Counted from the stretch's first letter, positions 18,109 through 26,990 are shown. The stretch is 64,000 nucleotides of DNA from Flavobacterium sp. UBA7680 (GCF_002482975.1 NZ_DLHA01000050.1:62001-126000), one strand, 5' to 3'. Made by a program: numbers and translations. Notes: generated from the letters alone by a model not told the origin.

Positions 18109-18660
18109 ATGACGAAAAAACATTTTTCAATCGATTGCAGATCTTTTTTTGTGATTTTGACAGTCTTATTCTCATGTTACGCAAATGCGCAGCAAACGTA
18201 TGTTATTGATAACAAAAACCATTTCTGGGATAAAGTGCAGTTTGGAGGCGGACTTGGTTTAGGAATTGGTTCCGGTTATACCGATATTTCTGTAATGCCA
18301 AGTGCCATTTACAATGTTAACGAAATTGTTTCCTTTGGTCTTGGTTTACAATTTGGTTACTTATCTTCAAAAAACTATTATGAATCGTATGTTTATGGCG
18401 GAAGTTTAATTACGCTTGTAAACCCAATTCCGGAAGTTCAATTATCTGCCGAATTAGAGCAAGTAAGAGTGGATACAAGATATGAAGCCACCATCAACAG
18501 ACCTGCTTTTTCTGATAGTTATTGGAATACCGCTTTATATCTTGGAGCTGGTTACAGAACCGGAAATGTGACAATCGGTGCACGATACGACGTGTTATAT
18601 GATCCAGATAAAAGTCTTTACGGATCTGGATTTATGCCTTTTGTGAGAGTGTATTTTTAG
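18109..18660 (+). CDS. Exported outer-membrane-barrel-like protein next to sucA
   Basis: 183 residues with a signal peptide ending around SCYANAQQ (cleavage near residue 27). The rest alternates polar and aromatic residues with many glycines (FGGGLGLGIGSGYTDISV, GAGYRTGNVTIGARYDVLY) and ends in an aromatic residue after VRVYF, as in small outer-membrane beta-barrels. It is divergent from sucA. Similar proteins in this neighbourhood may carry an alpha-ketoglutarate decarboxylase label; nothing in this sequence supports enzyme activity. Confidence 0.7.
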   Translation: MTKKHFSIDCRSFFVILTVLFSCYANAQQTYVIDNKNHFWDKVQFGGGLGLGIGSGYTDISVMPSAIYNVNEIVSFGLGLQFGYLSSKNYYESYVYGGSLITLVNPIPEVQLSAELEQVRVDTRYEATINRPAFSDSYWNTALYLGAGYRTGNVTIGARYDVLYDPDKSLYGSGFMPFVRVYF

Positions 18661-18661
18661 A

Positions 18662-18695
18662 AGTTGCTAAGGTTCTAAGATGCTAAGATTCTAAG
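18662..18695. repeat. Word repeat CTAAGGTTCTAAGATG, left copy
   Basis: Iterated GCTAAGGTTCTAAGATGC units. The inverted partner lies at 19250-19286, so the pair brackets the 168-residue gene at 18718. Confidence 0.65.
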
Positions 18696-18717
18696 TTTTT
18701 TTTTAAGTAAAATAAAT

Positions 18718-19224
18718 ATGTTTATTCCAATCATAATGATTTCAAGTTTACTATTTCTGCTAATTTTTGGCACGAAATCTTTAAACAAAACTCGAGAACA
18801 GCAATATGAATTTTTAATTGAAAACATTAGAGGTGAAGTAGATTTCTATTGTGAGCAGGTTAGAACTTTTAATTTTACAATAGGATTAAGAAATACTAAT
18901 TTCTTATTTAATCACTGTGATTTATATGTAACAAAAAATGCAATTATAATATTGGGATTTAAGAAAGATAGCTTTTTTAAGCAACTTTCTTTTCCGATAA
19001 TTTTAACTCGTGATATTGATTATTTTCTAAATAAATTTCCTTTTGCTTATGTTAAAAAGCCAGACAGAATTAATTTTAACAATGATATGGTAAAAATTAA
19101 TTTTGGTGAAAAAGGAATTACCAAAACGGATGTAGTTCTTAAATTAAAATCGTTAGATGAGAATGAAAGAAATAAAATTAAAGAGTTGGCAATAAACAAC
19201 AACTGGAATATAAATTCTATTTAA
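18718..19224 (+). CDS. Unknown membrane-anchored protein
   Basis: 168 residues. I do not recognise a family. One N-terminal hydrophobic span (residues 2-19, FIPIIMISSLLFLLIFG) is followed by a basic and polar soluble part rich in Lys, Asn and Ile. This suggests a single-span protein with a cytoplasmic C-terminus. Codon use is AT-rich but in line with the neighbours. The gene is bracketed by inverted word repeats, so it may have been gained as a unit. The neighbouring gene at 19286 is convergent. Confidence 0.55.
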   Translation: MFIPIIMISSLLFLLIFGTKSLNKTREQQYEFLIENIRGEVDFYCEQVRTFNFTIGLRNTNFLFNHCDLYVTKNAIIILGFKKDSFFKQLSFPIILTRDIDYFLNKFPFAYVKKPDRINFNNDMVKINFGEKGITKTDVVLKLKSLDENERNKIKELAINNNWNINSI

Positions 19225-19249
19225 AAAAAAGCTTTCGTGATCAAAAAAA

Positions 19250-19286
19250 ATCTCAGAACCTTAGTATCTCAGCAGCTTAGAACCTC
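19250..19286. repeat. Word repeat CTAAGGTTCTAAG, right inverted copy
   Basis: Reads TCTCAGAACCTTAGTATCTC then AGCAGCTTAGAACCTC; its complement matches the unit at 18662-18695 with several changes. With its partner it could pair across the 18718 gene. Confidence 0.6.
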
Positions 19287-19639
19287 TATTTATAGTGATT
19301 ACGAAACCACACTTTCTGCCATTCTCTTTTTAAAATTAGAAAGGCAACTTGTTCAGCTAAAATTACCAAATCAGAACCATCGAGTTTTTTGATTTCGATT
19401 TCAGAAACATCGATAATATAAAGCAGATTCAGATATTCAGCAAATTTGTACTGAATCATTCGGTAGATTTTTTCGTGAAGCTGAATTTTTAATTCTTCGG
19501 GAGAAATACTAAGCGGAAAATCAATTCCTTCATTCGCCAAATTAAAATCTTTATTAATCTGCTCAATCAGACTTAAATATAAATTTTCTCTTTCGGCATC
19601 AGCCAATAAAAAATCGGTATTTTCAGGAATTGGAAACAT
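19286..19639 (-). CDS. Conserved hypothetical protein
   Basis: 117 residues, no signal peptide or membrane span, mostly helical and acidic (MFPIPENTDFLLADAERENLYLSL in pieces, then EELKIQLHEKIYRMIQYKF). I do not recognise a functional domain. It is upstream, in minus-strand order downstream, of the LacI gene by 41 bases, so it may be co-transcribed with it, but nothing links it to trehalose use. Confidence 0.55.
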   Translation of the reverse strand: MFPIPENTDFLLADAERENLYLSLIEQINKDFNLANEGIDFPLSISPEELKIQLHEKIYRMIQYKFAEYLNLLYIIDVSEIEIKKLDGSDLVILAEQVAFLILKREWQKVWFRNHYK

Positions 19640-19680
19640 TGATGCTCTTTAAGAATTGAGGCAAAGTTAAAACTAAAAAA

Positions 19681-20706
19681 TCATTTAACCGTTGATTCTC
19701 TTTCAATGATTCTAGTTGGAAGTTCTATAATTTGATGCGTTACCGGTTTGTGTTCTTTTATGTCGGCAATTTCATCAATTAAAATCGAAACCGCAGTATG
19801 TCCCATTTCAAATCCAGGCTGATCAATTGTGGTTAATTTAGGCGAAATTACCGTACTCATAAACCAATTACTAAAGCCAAAAACCGCTACCTGATCTGGC
19901 GTTTTTATTCCTGCTTCATTAAAATATTTTATGATTCCGATAGCGACCAAATCTGTAATCGCAAAAATAGCGTCGATATCCGGATGTTCGTTCATGATTT
20001 TTTGGGCATTTTCGTAACCATCTTCAAAATCAGTATTATTGTCGCAAACGTAAACCAATTTCGAATCGTATTCAATTCCGTGAGCTTCGAGCGCGCGTTT
20101 ATAACCTAAAAAACGATCAATAGAATTTTGAGGGACATAAGAACCTCTAAAATGAGCGATTTTTTTATAGCCTTTATTTATAAGATACGTAACGGCATCA
20201 TAAGCTGCTTTGGCATCATTAATAACCACTTTAGAACATTCTACTCTTTTGGCAATTTTATCAAATAAAACAACCGGTGTATTTTTTCGGATGGCTTCAT
20301 TAATATGAGAGAAATCATCTGTTTCGTTTGAAAGTGACATTAAAACGCCGTCAACCCGCTTTTGAATTAATAAAGCAAGTTGTTTTTTCTCCATTTCATA
20401 TTTTTCGTTTGATTGCAGAATGATAACCAAATAACCTCTTTTTTCAGCCTCTTCTAAAATGCCGTTTAAAACGCTCGAAAAAAAGTGATGAACCGTTGCG
20501 GGAATAATGACACCAATGGTTTTGGTTTCGTTGGTTCTTAAATTAACCGCTACAGAATTAGGCATATAGTTCATCGTTTCGGCCATTTCGATAACTTTGG
20601 CGCGCGTCGATTTGCTAATGTCTGTATATCCTTTTAATGCCTTTGAAACCGTTGTGACTGATATTCCTAAGGCCGAGGCTATATCTATTAATTTTGTATC
20701 ATTCAT
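19681..20706 (-). CDS. LacI-family transcriptional regulator of the trehalose locus
   Basis: 341 residues. The N-terminal helix-turn-helix LIDIASALGISVTTVSKALKG (in pieces, residues 6-26) and hinge helix PNSVAVNLRTN precede a periplasmic-binding-protein-like sensor domain (residues ~62-335). It faces the TonB receptor gene across a 166-bp gap that holds two perfect or near-perfect AAAACGTTTT palindromes, the expected operator type for this family. It probably represses the receptor-transporter-trehalase genes until trehalose or a derivative binds; the inducer is inferred from the neighbours. Confidence 0.88.
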   Translation of the reverse strand: MNDTKLIDIASALGISVTTVSKALKGYTDISKSTRAKVIEMAETMNYMPNSVAVNLRTNETKTIGVIIPATVHHFFSSVLNGILEEAEKRGYLVIILQSNEKYEMEKKQLALLIQKRVDGVLMSLSNETDDFSHINEAIRKNTPVVLFDKIAKRVECSKVVINDAKAAYDAVTYLINKGYKKIAHFRGSYVPQNSIDRFLGYKRALEAHGIEYDSKLVYVCDNNTDFEDGYENAQKIMNEHPDIDAIFAITDLVAIGIIKYFNEAGIKTPDQVAVFGFSNWFMSTVISPKLTTIDQPGFEMGHTAVSILIDEIADIKEHKPVTHQIIELPTRIIERESTVK

Positions 20707-20753
20707 GAAATAAATGTACTAAAAAATAAACTTCATTGATAAAAAATATATTT

Positions 20754-20790
20754 CCGAAAACGTTTTAGGTGATTTCGAAAACGTTTTCGA
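20754..20790. promoter_or_regulatory. Twin LacI-type operators
   Basis: Two palindromes centred on AAAACGTTTT: 20757-20766 (in CCGAAAACGTTTTAGG) and 20778-20787 (in TCGAAAACGTTTTCGA, perfect). The centres are 21 bp apart, two helical turns, so two dimers would bind the same DNA face between the divergent lacI-type gene and the TonB receptor gene. Confidence 0.8.
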
Positions 20791-20872
20791 TTTAGAATTG
20801 CTAAATTGTGTTTAATTAGTGTTTTAAGTTTACAGTATAAATGAAAAATTTACTAACTAAACCAAAAAAATC

Positions 20873-23512
20873 ATGAAACAGAAACACTCTTATTTAGGTA
20901 TATTATTTTTGATAATATGCTTAATTACTGTTCCAAATAATTTATTTGCTCAGGCAAAAAATACGGTGTCTGGAAAAGTATTAGACGAAACCGGACAATC
21001 TATTCCGGGAGCAAATGTATCTTTAAAAGACACGGGAAAAAATACGATAACAGATGAAAATGGACGTTATGTTTTTACTGATGTTATTGCCGGAAATTAT
21101 GTTGTAGAAGCAACAAATGTGGGTTACAAAACATACAGTAAAGAAATTTCGGTAAAAGAAGGAGAATCTGTAGTGGCAGATTTACTTTTAGAAACGGAAT
21201 CTCAAAGTTTAAAAGAAGTAGTAGTAACAGGTTCATCTGCCCCAAGATCGAAACTAGAATCAAGCGTTGCCATTACCACAATGGGAGCCAAAGCAATCGA
21301 AGACAGAGCGCCATCAAGTACGGCGGCTTTATTGCAGACAATTCCGGGATTTGTGGTTGAAGCATCTGGAGGAGAAATTGGAAATAACCTTTTTGCAAGA
21401 GGTATTCCTTCTGCGGGAGCTTATGAATATGTGCAGATTCAGGAAGATGGCTTACCGGTTTTTGAAGATGGTGCGTTACAATTTGCAAACGCCGATACTT
21501 TTTACAGATTGGACGAAACAGTAAGCAAAATGGAAGCTGTTCGTGGAGGTTCTGCCTCAATTTTTGCCAACAATGCACCTGGGGGAATCATCAACTTTAT
21601 TTCTAAAACAGGTCAAAATGATTTTCAGGGAAGAGCAAAATTCACGACTTCAGATTACGGAATGTTCAGAACAGATCTTAATTTATCTGGTGCTTTGATT
21701 CAGGATAAATTGTTTTTTAATGTCGGCGGATTTTACAGAGCTGATAATGGAGTAAGAAATACTGGCTTTACAGCTAATAAAGGAGGACAAATCAAAGGAA
21801 ATATTACTTATAAATTTGATGACAACGATTATTTAAGAGTTAACTTCAAACATCTTGACGACAGAAACACATTTTATTTACCAATTCCTTTAAAAAGCAA
21901 TAACGGAAAAATTGAAGGTATCGACGGATTTAATCCAAATTACGGAACGTTGACTTCAGTAAATTTCAGTCATTTAAATGTACCTCAATATGGAGGCGGA
22001 ACTTTTAGCGCAGATTTAGAAGATGGTTCCCACCCTGTAATCAACTCAATTGGAGCTGAATTCAAAAAGAAAATTTCAGATAAGGTTACTTTTAAAAATG
22101 CATTCAAACAAACGAGCATCGATTTAAATTACAATGCTATTTTCCCTAATGGCGGACCTTGGACACAAGATGCTTATGCAACAAGCGTTCAAAATACAAC
22201 GGCTAGTAATTTGACATATAGCTATGTAGATAACGGAGCTACTCTTGATCCAAATGCTTTAATCATGAGAGCTGACCTTTGGCATATTGAAAAGAAAATG
22301 AACAACTTTGCGAATAATTTCTCTTTTTCTTTTGATTTAGATCCTGTGAAATTAACGGCTGGTTACTACTATTCTAATTGGAAATCAAATCAATACTGGA
22401 ACTGGAATTCGTATTTAGTAGGCGTTTCAGACAATCCAAGATTATTAAACGTAAAAGATAATACAACCGGAGTTGATCATACCTGGAATGGTGTTGAAAG
22501 AATTACTTGGTTAGAAAGAGATGCGCAGACAAAAGGACTTTTGAATGATATTTATGCTGACGCAGAAATTAAAGCTACAGATAATTTGACCTTCAATGCA
22601 GGTTTAAGATACAACAAAGACAAATATTCCGGATACAGAGACAATGCTAGATTTTTCTCTGAAGACTTAGGAATTTTAGACAACAATACGGCCGATGATG
22701 CAGTAACAACTGTAAAAGGAAATCCGTACACCTATTGGAGATATGATGTTAGCGAATGGTCGTATACTGCCGCTGGAAACTACAAATTCAACGACAATAT
22801 GGCTTCATACGTTCGTTACAGCCACGGATTTAGATCTCCAATTGAAGAATCATTTTATGATAATGCAGCAGATTTAAGTAAATTAGAAAATACAGAAGTA
22901 AATCAGTTTGAATTGGGTTATAAATATTCAAGTTCTTTCTTCTCTGTAAATGCGAATTTATTTCACATGAATTTGAAAAACGTTGCTTTTACGGATATTT
23001 TATCTGATGGATCTTCAGAAAATAAATTTGCCGACGTAAACAACATTGGTCTTGAAGTAGAAACCAATGCAAGATATGAATTCGTAAAACTGAACTTTAC
23101 ATTCACAGTTCAAAAACCAGAGTACGATAACTTTACAGGAACAAATGCCGACGGTTCGACTTTTGATTTTAACGGAAATACAGCAAGAAGAATTCCTAAA
23201 TTTTTCTGTAACTTAAGACCAGAAGTTGATATTACAAAAGATTTTACGGCTTACGTTCAGTTTTCGTATTACGATAAAAAATTCACGAATCAGGATAACA
23301 AACAAGTTTTACCGGCTTATAAAGAAGTTGGAGCAGGTTTAAATTACACGTACAAGAATCTTCGTTTTGCAGTCGATGCTTCGAATTTATTCAACGAAAT
23401 TGGTTTAACAGAAGGAGATCCAAGACAAACAACATCTGCAGCAAGCGATGTGTTCATGGCAAGACCTATTTTAGGACGCGCCTTCAGATTTTCTGTAGCC
23501 GTTAATTTCTAA
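20873..23512 (+). CDS. TonB-dependent outer-membrane receptor, probable trehalose/oligosaccharide importer
   Basis: 879 residues. A signal peptide (residues 1-27, ending LFAQ) is followed by a carboxypeptidase-regulatory-like beta domain (VSGKVLDETGQSIPGANVSL to residue ~100), a plug domain (LKEVVVTG, then DRAPSSTAALLQTIPGF, AVRGGSASIFANNAPGGIINF) and a beta-barrel ending in FRFSVAVNF. It imports a substrate across the outer membrane using TonB energy. No SusD-like lipoprotein follows, so it belongs to the simple receptors, not the SusCD pairs. Twin LacI-type operators precede it. Confidence 0.9.
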   Translation: MKQKHSYLGILFLIICLITVPNNLFAQAKNTVSGKVLDETGQSIPGANVSLKDTGKNTITDENGRYVFTDVIAGNYVVEATNVGYKTYSKEISVKEGESVVADLLLETESQSLKEVVVTGSSAPRSKLESSVAITTMGAKAIEDRAPSSTAALLQTIPGFVVEASGGEIGNNLFARGIPSAGAYEYVQIQEDGLPVFEDGALQFANADTFYRLDETVSKMEAVRGGSASIFANNAPGGIINFISKTGQNDFQGRAKFTTSDYGMFRTDLNLSGALIQDKLFFNVGGFYRADNGVRNTGFTANKGGQIKGNITYKFDDNDYLRVNFKHLDDRNTFYLPIPLKSNNGKIEGIDGFNPNYGTLTSVNFSHLNVPQYGGGTFSADLEDGSHPVINSIGAEFKKKISDKVTFKNAFKQTSIDLNYNAIFPNGGPWTQDAYATSVQNTTASNLTYSYVDNGATLDPNALIMRADLWHIEKKMNNFANNFSFSFDLDPVKLTAGYYYSNWKSNQYWNWNSYLVGVSDNPRLLNVKDNTTGVDHTWNGVERITWLERDAQTKGLLNDIYADAEIKATDNLTFNAGLRYNKDKYSGYRDNARFFSEDLGILDNNTADDAVTTVKGNPYTYWRYDVSEWSYTAAGNYKFNDNMASYVRYSHGFRSPIEESFYDNAADLSKLENTEVNQFELGYKYSSSFFSVNANLFHMNLKNVAFTDILSDGSSENKFADVNNIGLEVETNARYEFVKLNFTFTVQKPEYDNFTGTNADGSTFDFNGNTARRIPKFFCNLRPEVDITKDFTAYVQFSYYDKKFTNQDNKQVLPAYKEVGAGLNYTYKNLRFAVDASNLFNEIGLTEGDPRQTTSAASDVFMARPILGRAFRFSVAVNF

Positions 23513-23528
23513 ATCTAATATACGCAAA

Positions 23529-23570
23529 GTTACTGTAGAGGCGCACAGCAGTGCGTCTCCATACAGTAAC
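23529..23570. repeat. 42-bp palindromic repeat, copy 1 (outer arm)
   Basis: Begins GTTACTGTAGAGGCGCACAG and ends GCGTCTCCATACAGTAAC; it folds as a long hairpin with two G-T pairs and resembles REP-type elements. Copy 2 is at 23761-23802, in the same orientation (each copy is itself a palindrome). Confidence 0.85.
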
Positions 23571-23608
23571 CACAACGAATGAATAAATGTAGTTTGTAAA
23601 AAATATTA

Positions 23609-23742
23609 AACACATAGAAACATAGATTTTTATTGCTAAAAAAAGAGCAAAAAAGAAACTAGTTTCCACACATAGTTATCTATGTGAATTAATGCAAGTG
23701 AAACGCCTTTTGAGTTCAATCTAAGCTATGTTTCTATGTGTT
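23609..23742. repeat. Inner inverted repeat nested between the 42-bp copies
   Basis: AACACATAGAAACATAG (23609-23625) and its complement CTATGTTTCTATGTGTT (23726-23742) are perfect 17-bp arms. Inside them lies another small palindrome, CACATAGTTATCTATGTG (23669-23686). The whole 314-bp gap between the receptor and MFS genes is thus filled by three nested levels of palindromes. Confidence 0.85.
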
Positions 23743-23760
23743 AAATTTAATACACGTACA

Positions 23761-23802
23761 GTTACTGTAGAGGCGCACAGCTGTGCGTCTCCGCACAGTA
23801 AC
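23761..23802. repeat. 42-bp palindromic repeat, copy 2 (outer arm)
   Basis: Same element as 23529-23570 with three changed bases (loop AGCA to AGCT; CAT to CGC near the end). It ends 24 bases before the MFS gene. Confidence 0.85.
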
Positions 23803-23826
23803 CACACAGCATAAAAAAAACAGGAA

Positions 23827-25047
23827 ATGAAAAACATAGGAATTAAAATCTCACTTTACCTCAATTATTTTGTCTTCGCTATTTTATTAAACAGTGTAGG
23901 AATTGTGATTTTAAAATCGCAGAAAAATTACGGAGTCGATGAAGTTCAGGCGAGTATTTTAGAGGCTTTTAAAGACATGCCAATTGCTATTGTATCCTTT
24001 TTTATAGCCTCTTTTTTGCCCCGAATAGGCTATAGAAAAGCGATGTTAATAGGATTGGGTTTGGTGACTTTAGCCTGTATTTCTATGTATTTTGGAAACT
24101 CATTTGATAATGCTAAAATCCTTTTTGCAACTGTTGGAGTTTCATTTGCGCTGATAAAAGTTTCCGTTTATTCGTTAATAGGAACCGTAACCGAAACCAA
24201 AAAAGAACACAACGCTTTAATGAGCAGTATTGAAGGTTTTTTTATGGTAGGAATTGCGCTGGCTTATTTTTTATTTCCGGCGTTTAATAACGAAAACGAT
24301 CCTAATTCATGGTTAAATGTATATTGGTTATTAGCGGGATTATCGTTTGTTTCCTTTCTGTTTTTACTTTTTATAAAATTTGAAGAAGCCGAAGTTTCGG
24401 CAGGAGTAAACCTAAAAGATGATTTTTTGCAGATGTTCAAATTAATGGCAAAACTGCTGACTGTTATTTTTGTGATCAGCGTGTTTTTATTTGTAATGAT
24501 TGAACAGGGAATACTTTCGTGGCTGCCCACATTCAATACAAAAGTGCTTCATCTGCCAGAAAATATTAGTATTATGATGGCCAGTATTCTGGCAATTTCA
24601 CTAGCAATAGGAAGATTGATTGCAGGAATCGTGACCAAAAAAGTAAATTGGATTTGGGTTTTAAGCGTCTGTATTATTTCAGCCATGTTAATTGTTGTTT
24701 TTGTACTTCCAAAAACAGTTGGGCTAGAAGTAAAAAATATAAATACACTTTCAGATATTCCATTAATTGGATTTGCATTTCCTTTAATAGGTTTATTTAT
24801 TGCACCTATTTATCCGTTATTAAATTCGATTGTATTAAGTGCTTTACCAAAGAATTTACAAAGTTCCATGACCGGATTAATCGTGATTTTTTCTGCTCTA
24901 GGCGGCACTTTAGGGTCCAGAATAACAGGCTGGTTGTTTAAAAACGAAGGGCCGGAAAAAGCTTTTTATTTTACATTAATCCCAATGACTTTATTACTGA
25001 TCTCATTTTTTATTCTTAAAAAAATAACTGCAAAAGATGAAATTTAA
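23827..25047 (+). CDS. MFS transporter, probable inner-membrane trehalose importer
   Basis: 406 residues with about 12 hydrophobic spans, the size and layout of a major facilitator. The loop LPRIGYRKAMLIGLGL between spans 2 and 3 carries the usual basic motif. Its gene overlaps the trehalase gene by 11 bases, so the two are translated together; it therefore probably brings trehalose into the cytoplasm after the TonB receptor has taken it through the outer membrane. Substrate is inferred from context. Confidence 0.85.
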   Translation: MKNIGIKISLYLNYFVFAILLNSVGIVILKSQKNYGVDEVQASILEAFKDMPIAIVSFFIASFLPRIGYRKAMLIGLGLVTLACISMYFGNSFDNAKILFATVGVSFALIKVSVYSLIGTVTETKKEHNALMSSIEGFFMVGIALAYFLFPAFNNENDPNSWLNVYWLLAGLSFVSFLFLLFIKFEEAEVSAGVNLKDDFLQMFKLMAKLLTVIFVISVFLFVMIEQGILSWLPTFNTKVLHLPENISIMMASILAISLAIGRLIAGIVTKKVNWIWVLSVCIISAMLIVVFVLPKTVGLEVKNINTLSDIPLIGFAFPLIGLFIAPIYPLLNSIVLSALPKNLQSSMTGLIVIFSALGGTLGSRITGWLFKNEGPEKAFYFTLIPMTLLLISFFILKKITAKDEI

Positions 25048-26905
25048 ATTACATATAACCCAAACCATCGAAAAATTATTGGCTCAGGAAGATACTGATG
25101 GCGATAAAAAAATTACGATTGATGATAACGGTCCAAAGAAATTTTTGCTGTACGATCTAGATGGAAATCCCGCAGATATTAAAGGAACTTATCAGCTTTC
25201 GAATTTATTGCAGGAATTGGCTTTGGCTAAAAAAAACAATACTGAATTTGCAGTAATCGATTTAAATGAAATTACCGAAGATCCTGTAAAACGTATTTCA
25301 AGAAAAATAAAAAACTTGTACTGGAAAGGCCTTACCAGAACAATTGACGCAACTGGAGTAAAGAAAATTCTGGAAGACGATAAAATCGAAAACGAATTTG
25401 CCTATTTATATGTGCCATTTGGCGACGAAATTGTTTTTGATTATTTCAAGAAATTAGAAGCCACAACTCCAAAATTAAAAGTGGTGCAATTGCCTAAAAA
25501 TATTACTCCGGAATATGTTTTATCGCTAAATAAAAAACCGGGAATTCTGGCTTTGGCACTTCAAATAAAAAACAATGAAATTTCGGGCGTTCCGTTTGTG
25601 GTTCCCGGCGGAAGATTCAACGAAATGTACGGTTGGGACAGTTATTTTATTGCCAAAGGACTTTTGATCGATGATAAAATTGATCTTGCTTTGGGCATTG
25701 CAGAAAACTTCAAATATCAAATAGATCATTACGGAAAAATTTTAAACGCCAATCGCAGTTATTATTTAACCCGCACACAACCGCCGCTTTATACATCGCT
25801 TATTATGGATGTTTTAGAAAAGTCAAATCCTGATATTTTTTGGATTGAAAGACATTTAAAAACCGCCATAAAAGAATATTTAACGGTTTGGATGGAAGAA
25901 GGAAAAAGGCTTACAGCAAATGGTTTAAACCGCTATAAAGCAGAAGGAATCGGACTTCCATTTGAAGTTGAAGAAGGGCATTTTGATGATATTCTGGAAC
26001 AATATGCGCCAAAATATAATCTATCAACCCGTGAATTCGAAAAGAAATATCTCGAAAGAGAAATCGTCGATCCTGAACTCGATAAATATTTTACACATGA
26101 TAGAAGCATGCGCGAAAGCGGACACGATACGACACATCGATTGGTTGGAGTCTGCGCTAATTTAAATACGGTTGCAATTAATAGTTTGCTTTATAAATAC
26201 GAAACTGATATTGCTTTTTTGATTCAAAAATATTTTAAAAACGAATTTCAATATTTTGAAGATAAATCTTTTTCGAGCGATTATTGGATTTTAAAAGCAT
26301 CTGAAAGAAGAGAAAAAATAAACAAATTGTTATGGAATCCTGAAAACGGAATTTATTTCGATTATGATTTTGTAAACGAAAAACAGCATGTTTTTGACGC
26401 CGCGACCACTTTTTATCCGCTTTGGGCAAAAATAAGCACACAAGAACAAGCCGATATTTTGGTTAAAAAAACACTTCCAAAGTTTAAAATGAAAGGCGGA
26501 ATTGCCGGAAGTACGAAGGAATCTATCGCAGGTTTTGATGATAATTCGCCAACAAGACAATGGGATTATCCGTTTGGCTGGGCACCGCATCAAATGCTTT
26601 TGTGGGAAGGTTTATTAAATTATAATTTCAATGAAGAAGCACAGGAAATGGTTTATCGCTGGCTGTGGCTGATTACCAGAAACGCGGTTGATTATAACGG
26701 AACGATTCCGGAAAAGTTTGATTTATCCATAAGTTCCCATAAAATTTTCGCCGAATACGGAAACGTAGGAACTGAATTTAATTACATAACCGAAGAAGGT
26801 TTTGGATGGATGAACGCTTCGTATCAATTTGGTTTAACCATTTTAGAAGATGATTTAAAACAAAAACTATCAGATTTGGTTGATCCTGATGATTTGTTTT
26901 CATAA
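25037..26905 (+). CDS. Trehalase, GH37, similar to fungal neutral trehalases
   Basis: 622 residues without a signal peptide, so cytoplasmic; hydrolyses trehalose to glucose. Both GH37 signatures are present: PGGRFNEMYGWDSY (near residue 193) and RQWDYPFGWAP (near residue 507). Residues 19-30 (DTDGDKKITIDD, followed by NGPKKF) form an EF-hand-like calcium loop that closely resembles the one in yeast Nth1. Further stretches recall fungal neutral trehalase as I remember it: GTYQLSNLLQELALAK, NHYGKILNANRSYYL, RESGHDTTHR and NSLLYKYE. It is longer than E. coli TreF because of this N-terminal part. Overlaps the MFS gene. Confidence 0.93.
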   Translation: MKFKLHITQTIEKLLAQEDTDGDKKITIDDNGPKKFLLYDLDGNPADIKGTYQLSNLLQELALAKKNNTEFAVIDLNEITEDPVKRISRKIKNLYWKGLTRTIDATGVKKILEDDKIENEFAYLYVPFGDEIVFDYFKKLEATTPKLKVVQLPKNITPEYVLSLNKKPGILALALQIKNNEISGVPFVVPGGRFNEMYGWDSYFIAKGLLIDDKIDLALGIAENFKYQIDHYGKILNANRSYYLTRTQPPLYTSLIMDVLEKSNPDIFWIERHLKTAIKEYLTVWMEEGKRLTANGLNRYKAEGIGLPFEVEEGHFDDILEQYAPKYNLSTREFEKKYLEREIVDPELDKYFTHDRSMRESGHDTTHRLVGVCANLNTVAINSLLYKYETDIAFLIQKYFKNEFQYFEDKSFSSDYWILKASERREKINKLLWNPENGIYFDYDFVNEKQHVFDAATTFYPLWAKISTQEQADILVKKTLPKFKMKGGIAGSTKESIAGFDDNSPTRQWDYPFGWAPHQMLLWEGLLNYNFNEEAQEMVYRWLWLITRNAVDYNGTIPEKFDLSISSHKIFAEYGNVGTEFNYITEEGFGWMNASYQFGLTILEDDLKQKLSDLVDPDDLFS

Positions 26906-26916
26906 GCCTTCTCCTG

Positions 26917-26990
26917 AAGCCTCGGGATCGCTCAGGATGACAAATGTTATTATAGAACTAATTGTCAGGCTGAGCGAAGTCGAAGCCCTT
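26917..26990. repeat. Palindromic repeat, GTCAGxCTGAGCGAAGTCGAAG family, copy 1
   Basis: CGCTCAGGATGACA (26929-26942) is the inverted partner of TGTCAGGCTGAGCG (26963-26976), after which AAGTCGAAGCCCTTT continues the family word. Other copies: 38625-38689 and 45642-45671. Confidence 0.7.

Noticed and set aside
21273..21578. Open frames in other frames of the TonB receptor gene
   Set aside because: Both strands lack family features, and the receptor frame is intact across this part.
23529..23802. Direct repeats as a CRISPR array
   Set aside because: Only two 42-bp copies, each a palindrome, far apart and with no set of similar-length spacers; no cas gene.
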